The position numbers and the translations under genes were made by a program. This document shows, in pieces, positions 62,219-64,000 of a stretch of DNA of 64,000 bases. Source of the stretch: Carposina sasakii (taxonomy: Eukaryota; Arthropoda; Insecta; Lepidoptera; Carposinidae); assembly GCA_014607495.2 (NCBI GenBank), contig CP053169.1, forward strand, positions 9,548,001 to 9,612,000. Direction: 5' to 3'. Under the pieces are notes generated by a model. It did not search any database, was not told the origin of the DNA, and saw only the letters and a program-made list of their open reading frames with translations. Within the stretch, counting starts at the first letter, position 1; each line of letters opens with the position of its first letter.

Positions 62219-62404
62219 GAGCGAAGTGGTGGCGGTCGCTAGTTAGTTTATAAAATTTTTATTATATTATGTACTTTTACAAATTGTATTACTTTAGTTC
62301 TACTTCACCTGCCCTGCTCATGGTGCACCCTGACTATAAATAGCCGCTCCGATTGACTCGGAAATATTTCCCAATGGATTCGTTACCGGTTGGTAGATAG
62401 AATA

Positions 62405-63260
62405 AGGTGGTCTGAGTCTTCCGGCGACTCGGACCACTCGAAACTCGGACCGCGGTCCCAATCGCCGGATCTATTAATTTTAATATTTTTCTTCCGGCGA
62501 CTGGGACCATGCTCAATATGGATAAAAAAATCTATTGTTCTGATCGATTTGTAGTACAGTCAGAAGAAAAAGAATTTAAATAATTTTTTTTTTTTTATGA
62601 AAATCGTTTTAAATCCGACAAAATTATTGAAAATAATCAGTTACATACAAATAACAATTATGTAAGGTACTATAAAATAAAATAACAATATAAAAAATAT
62701 TTTTTAACTTAAACAAACATTTAAAAAAATCACAATCTGTTTATCACACTAGTTCCTTCCAAATGGTTTAATAACAAATTTCAATTTTAAAAAATCTGCC
62801 TTTTACATGTTAACTATTAATTATCTTATACTAAAATAGTATAGTAATGAATATGCTACAGGAACAATATTCATGTGGGTTTCAGTACTTCCTACATCTG
62901 CATGTAGCGTAAGTTGATAGAAAGTATTGACACAGATTTTAAAGGTGCTCCGACAGAATTATTCCGTTTCTTGTACAATCGCTTTACCATATTATAAAAA
63001 CGGCAATTTGGAGACAACGTGTAGTTGTCTACTGTAAACTTCGCGAGGGATCGAGAGAGCTAAAATAAATACTACTGTAGTGATGCATTGTTATTCGAAT
63101 GCCTACAATATTTTGGTTTAAATGAAATTCAGTTGACTGTACAATTATCGTCAGATATTTTGCGGTCCCAGTCGACGGATTCAAAAACGGTATCCGGCGA
63201 TTGGGAACGCGGTCCGAGTTTCGAGCGGTCCGAGTCGCCGGAAGACTCGGTGGTCTCACC
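62405..63260. mobile_element. 0.86-kb DNA element with GC-rich inverted ends
   Basis: CTTCCGGCGACTCGGACCAC, TCGAAACTCGGACCGCG, TCCCAATCGCCGGAT at the left are mirrored at the right (ATCCGGCGATTGGGA, CGCGGTCCGAGTTTCGAGCG, GAGTCGCCGGAAGAC). An inner pair (GGCGACTGGGACC / GGTCCCAGTCGACGG) repeats the motif. The AT-rich middle has no coding frame. The target duplication is unclear. Confidence 0.72.
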
Positions 63261-64000
63261 CCAATGTGGCAGTTAACAGACAATCTGGTGGTGGTGGGTG
63301 TGTAATTTGTCCACGTCTGCCCAACCTATTCACTATGCAGGATTAGTTTATACTGCGTTGCGTAGCCTGACTAGGAAACATCACGCCACAAGTCTTCATC
63401 ACATATCCATTTCGTCCTTCCTTCGTGGAGCGCTCTATGTAAATTCATACAAGCCAAGCAACATTGTTGTTGCGCATGCGCACCAGACATCTGGTATCTA
63501 TCAGCGAACCGGTCTCGAAAGTAACCGGTCACCCACTCTGTTACCTTCAAGCGATACACAACCTGATATAGCTATGTAGGGGCTATAAAGTATATACGAC
63601 AGTGTAAATTCTACAGTGACTCAACTATTCAACCATAGTCTACCACAGAATAAGATTAAAATATTATTAATCAACTTATTTTATCTGGTGCTATGTATAT
63701 ATTTTGAGAGAAAGTGGATTACTCATAGAAAAGTCTAATACATTACTCATTAACATTTGATGCTCTCAGAGAATTTAGTACCTAAGCTACCTCTTTTGAC
63801 TATGCTACTACCAAACGGACAGTCAACTTGATTCACTTTATTTGTTACACTATAACTACTTAATAATACAGCTTAAGAAAAAAGCGATGGAGGAAAGAAA
63901 GCGGACCACAATGCCTTGTGGTTTTCGAGATATTATTGGCAAAAGGCAAAAATTGCATTATTTATACCCAATTTACGAACTTTGCGAACATGTGTGGAAA

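Larger units (their letters stand above)
39217..64000. other. Region upstream of the visible Smr exons: repeats and unassigned sequence
   Basis: 24.8 kb, expected to include a long Smr 5' intron and possibly its promoter. No coding exon with the needed phase (2 bases out) was found. Named contents are listed separately. 46.6-49.1, 49.9-50.9, 51.3-53.7 and 61.8-62.1 kb are AT-rich and show no support for genes. Confidence 0.55.

Overview
This is a eukaryotic, most likely lepidopteran (moth or butterfly), genomic window. Exons are GC-rich and lie in AT-rich introns with GT-AG junctions. The non-coding sequence is packed with repeat types typical of Lepidoptera: a family carrying CTGGACGTAGGCC, Helitron-like (Lep1-type) pieces ending in CTAGT, RTE-type LINE remnants with (TATG)n tails, and tRNA-derived SINEs.

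One gene dominates. On the minus strand, 17 consecutive coding exons between 39216 and 327 join in phase into an open frame of 1011 codons. The product is the nuclear-receptor corepressor SMRTER (N-CoR/SMRT family; Drosophila symbol Smr). In transcript order it holds a low-complexity N-terminal part, the TBL1/GPS2-type coiled coil, the deacetylase-activating domain with SANT1, Pro/Ala-rich linkers, a Cys-rich module, SANT2, an acidic segment and a Pro/Ala tail. Neither end is in the window: the first exon here needs two bases from an upstream exon that I could not find, and the last exon is spliced onward past position 327.

Inside the 7.8-kb intron between exons 12 and 13, on the opposite strand, lies a compact single-exon gene (9526-10002). 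It has its own TATA box and encodes a 158-residue protein with one C2H2 zinc finger; I do not recognise it by name.

The rest (introns, and 39.2-64.0 kb) is repeats and unassigned sequence. The most unusual structure is at 53.8-58.6 kb. A 4.04-kb near-perfect palindrome, with 26-bp terminal repeats and a 3-bp TTG duplication, is inserted in an older small MITE, which is itself flanked by an outer inverted repeat. Its arms carry two oppositely oriented, independently broken copies of the 3' half of a gene with FEN/XPG-like nuclease motifs and a tesmin/TSO1-type CXC domain. The 3-bp duplication and XPG-like nuclease suggest an Academ-like DNA transposon reduced to a fold-back element. There are also several GC-rich palindromic MITEs with TTA duplications, an 0.83-kb inverted-repeat element filled with TTTCATGAAATG motifs, and a GC/CCAAT-rich possible promoter near 61.0 kb. 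No bacterial-type genes, CRISPR arrays, rRNA genes or convincing tRNA genes were seen.
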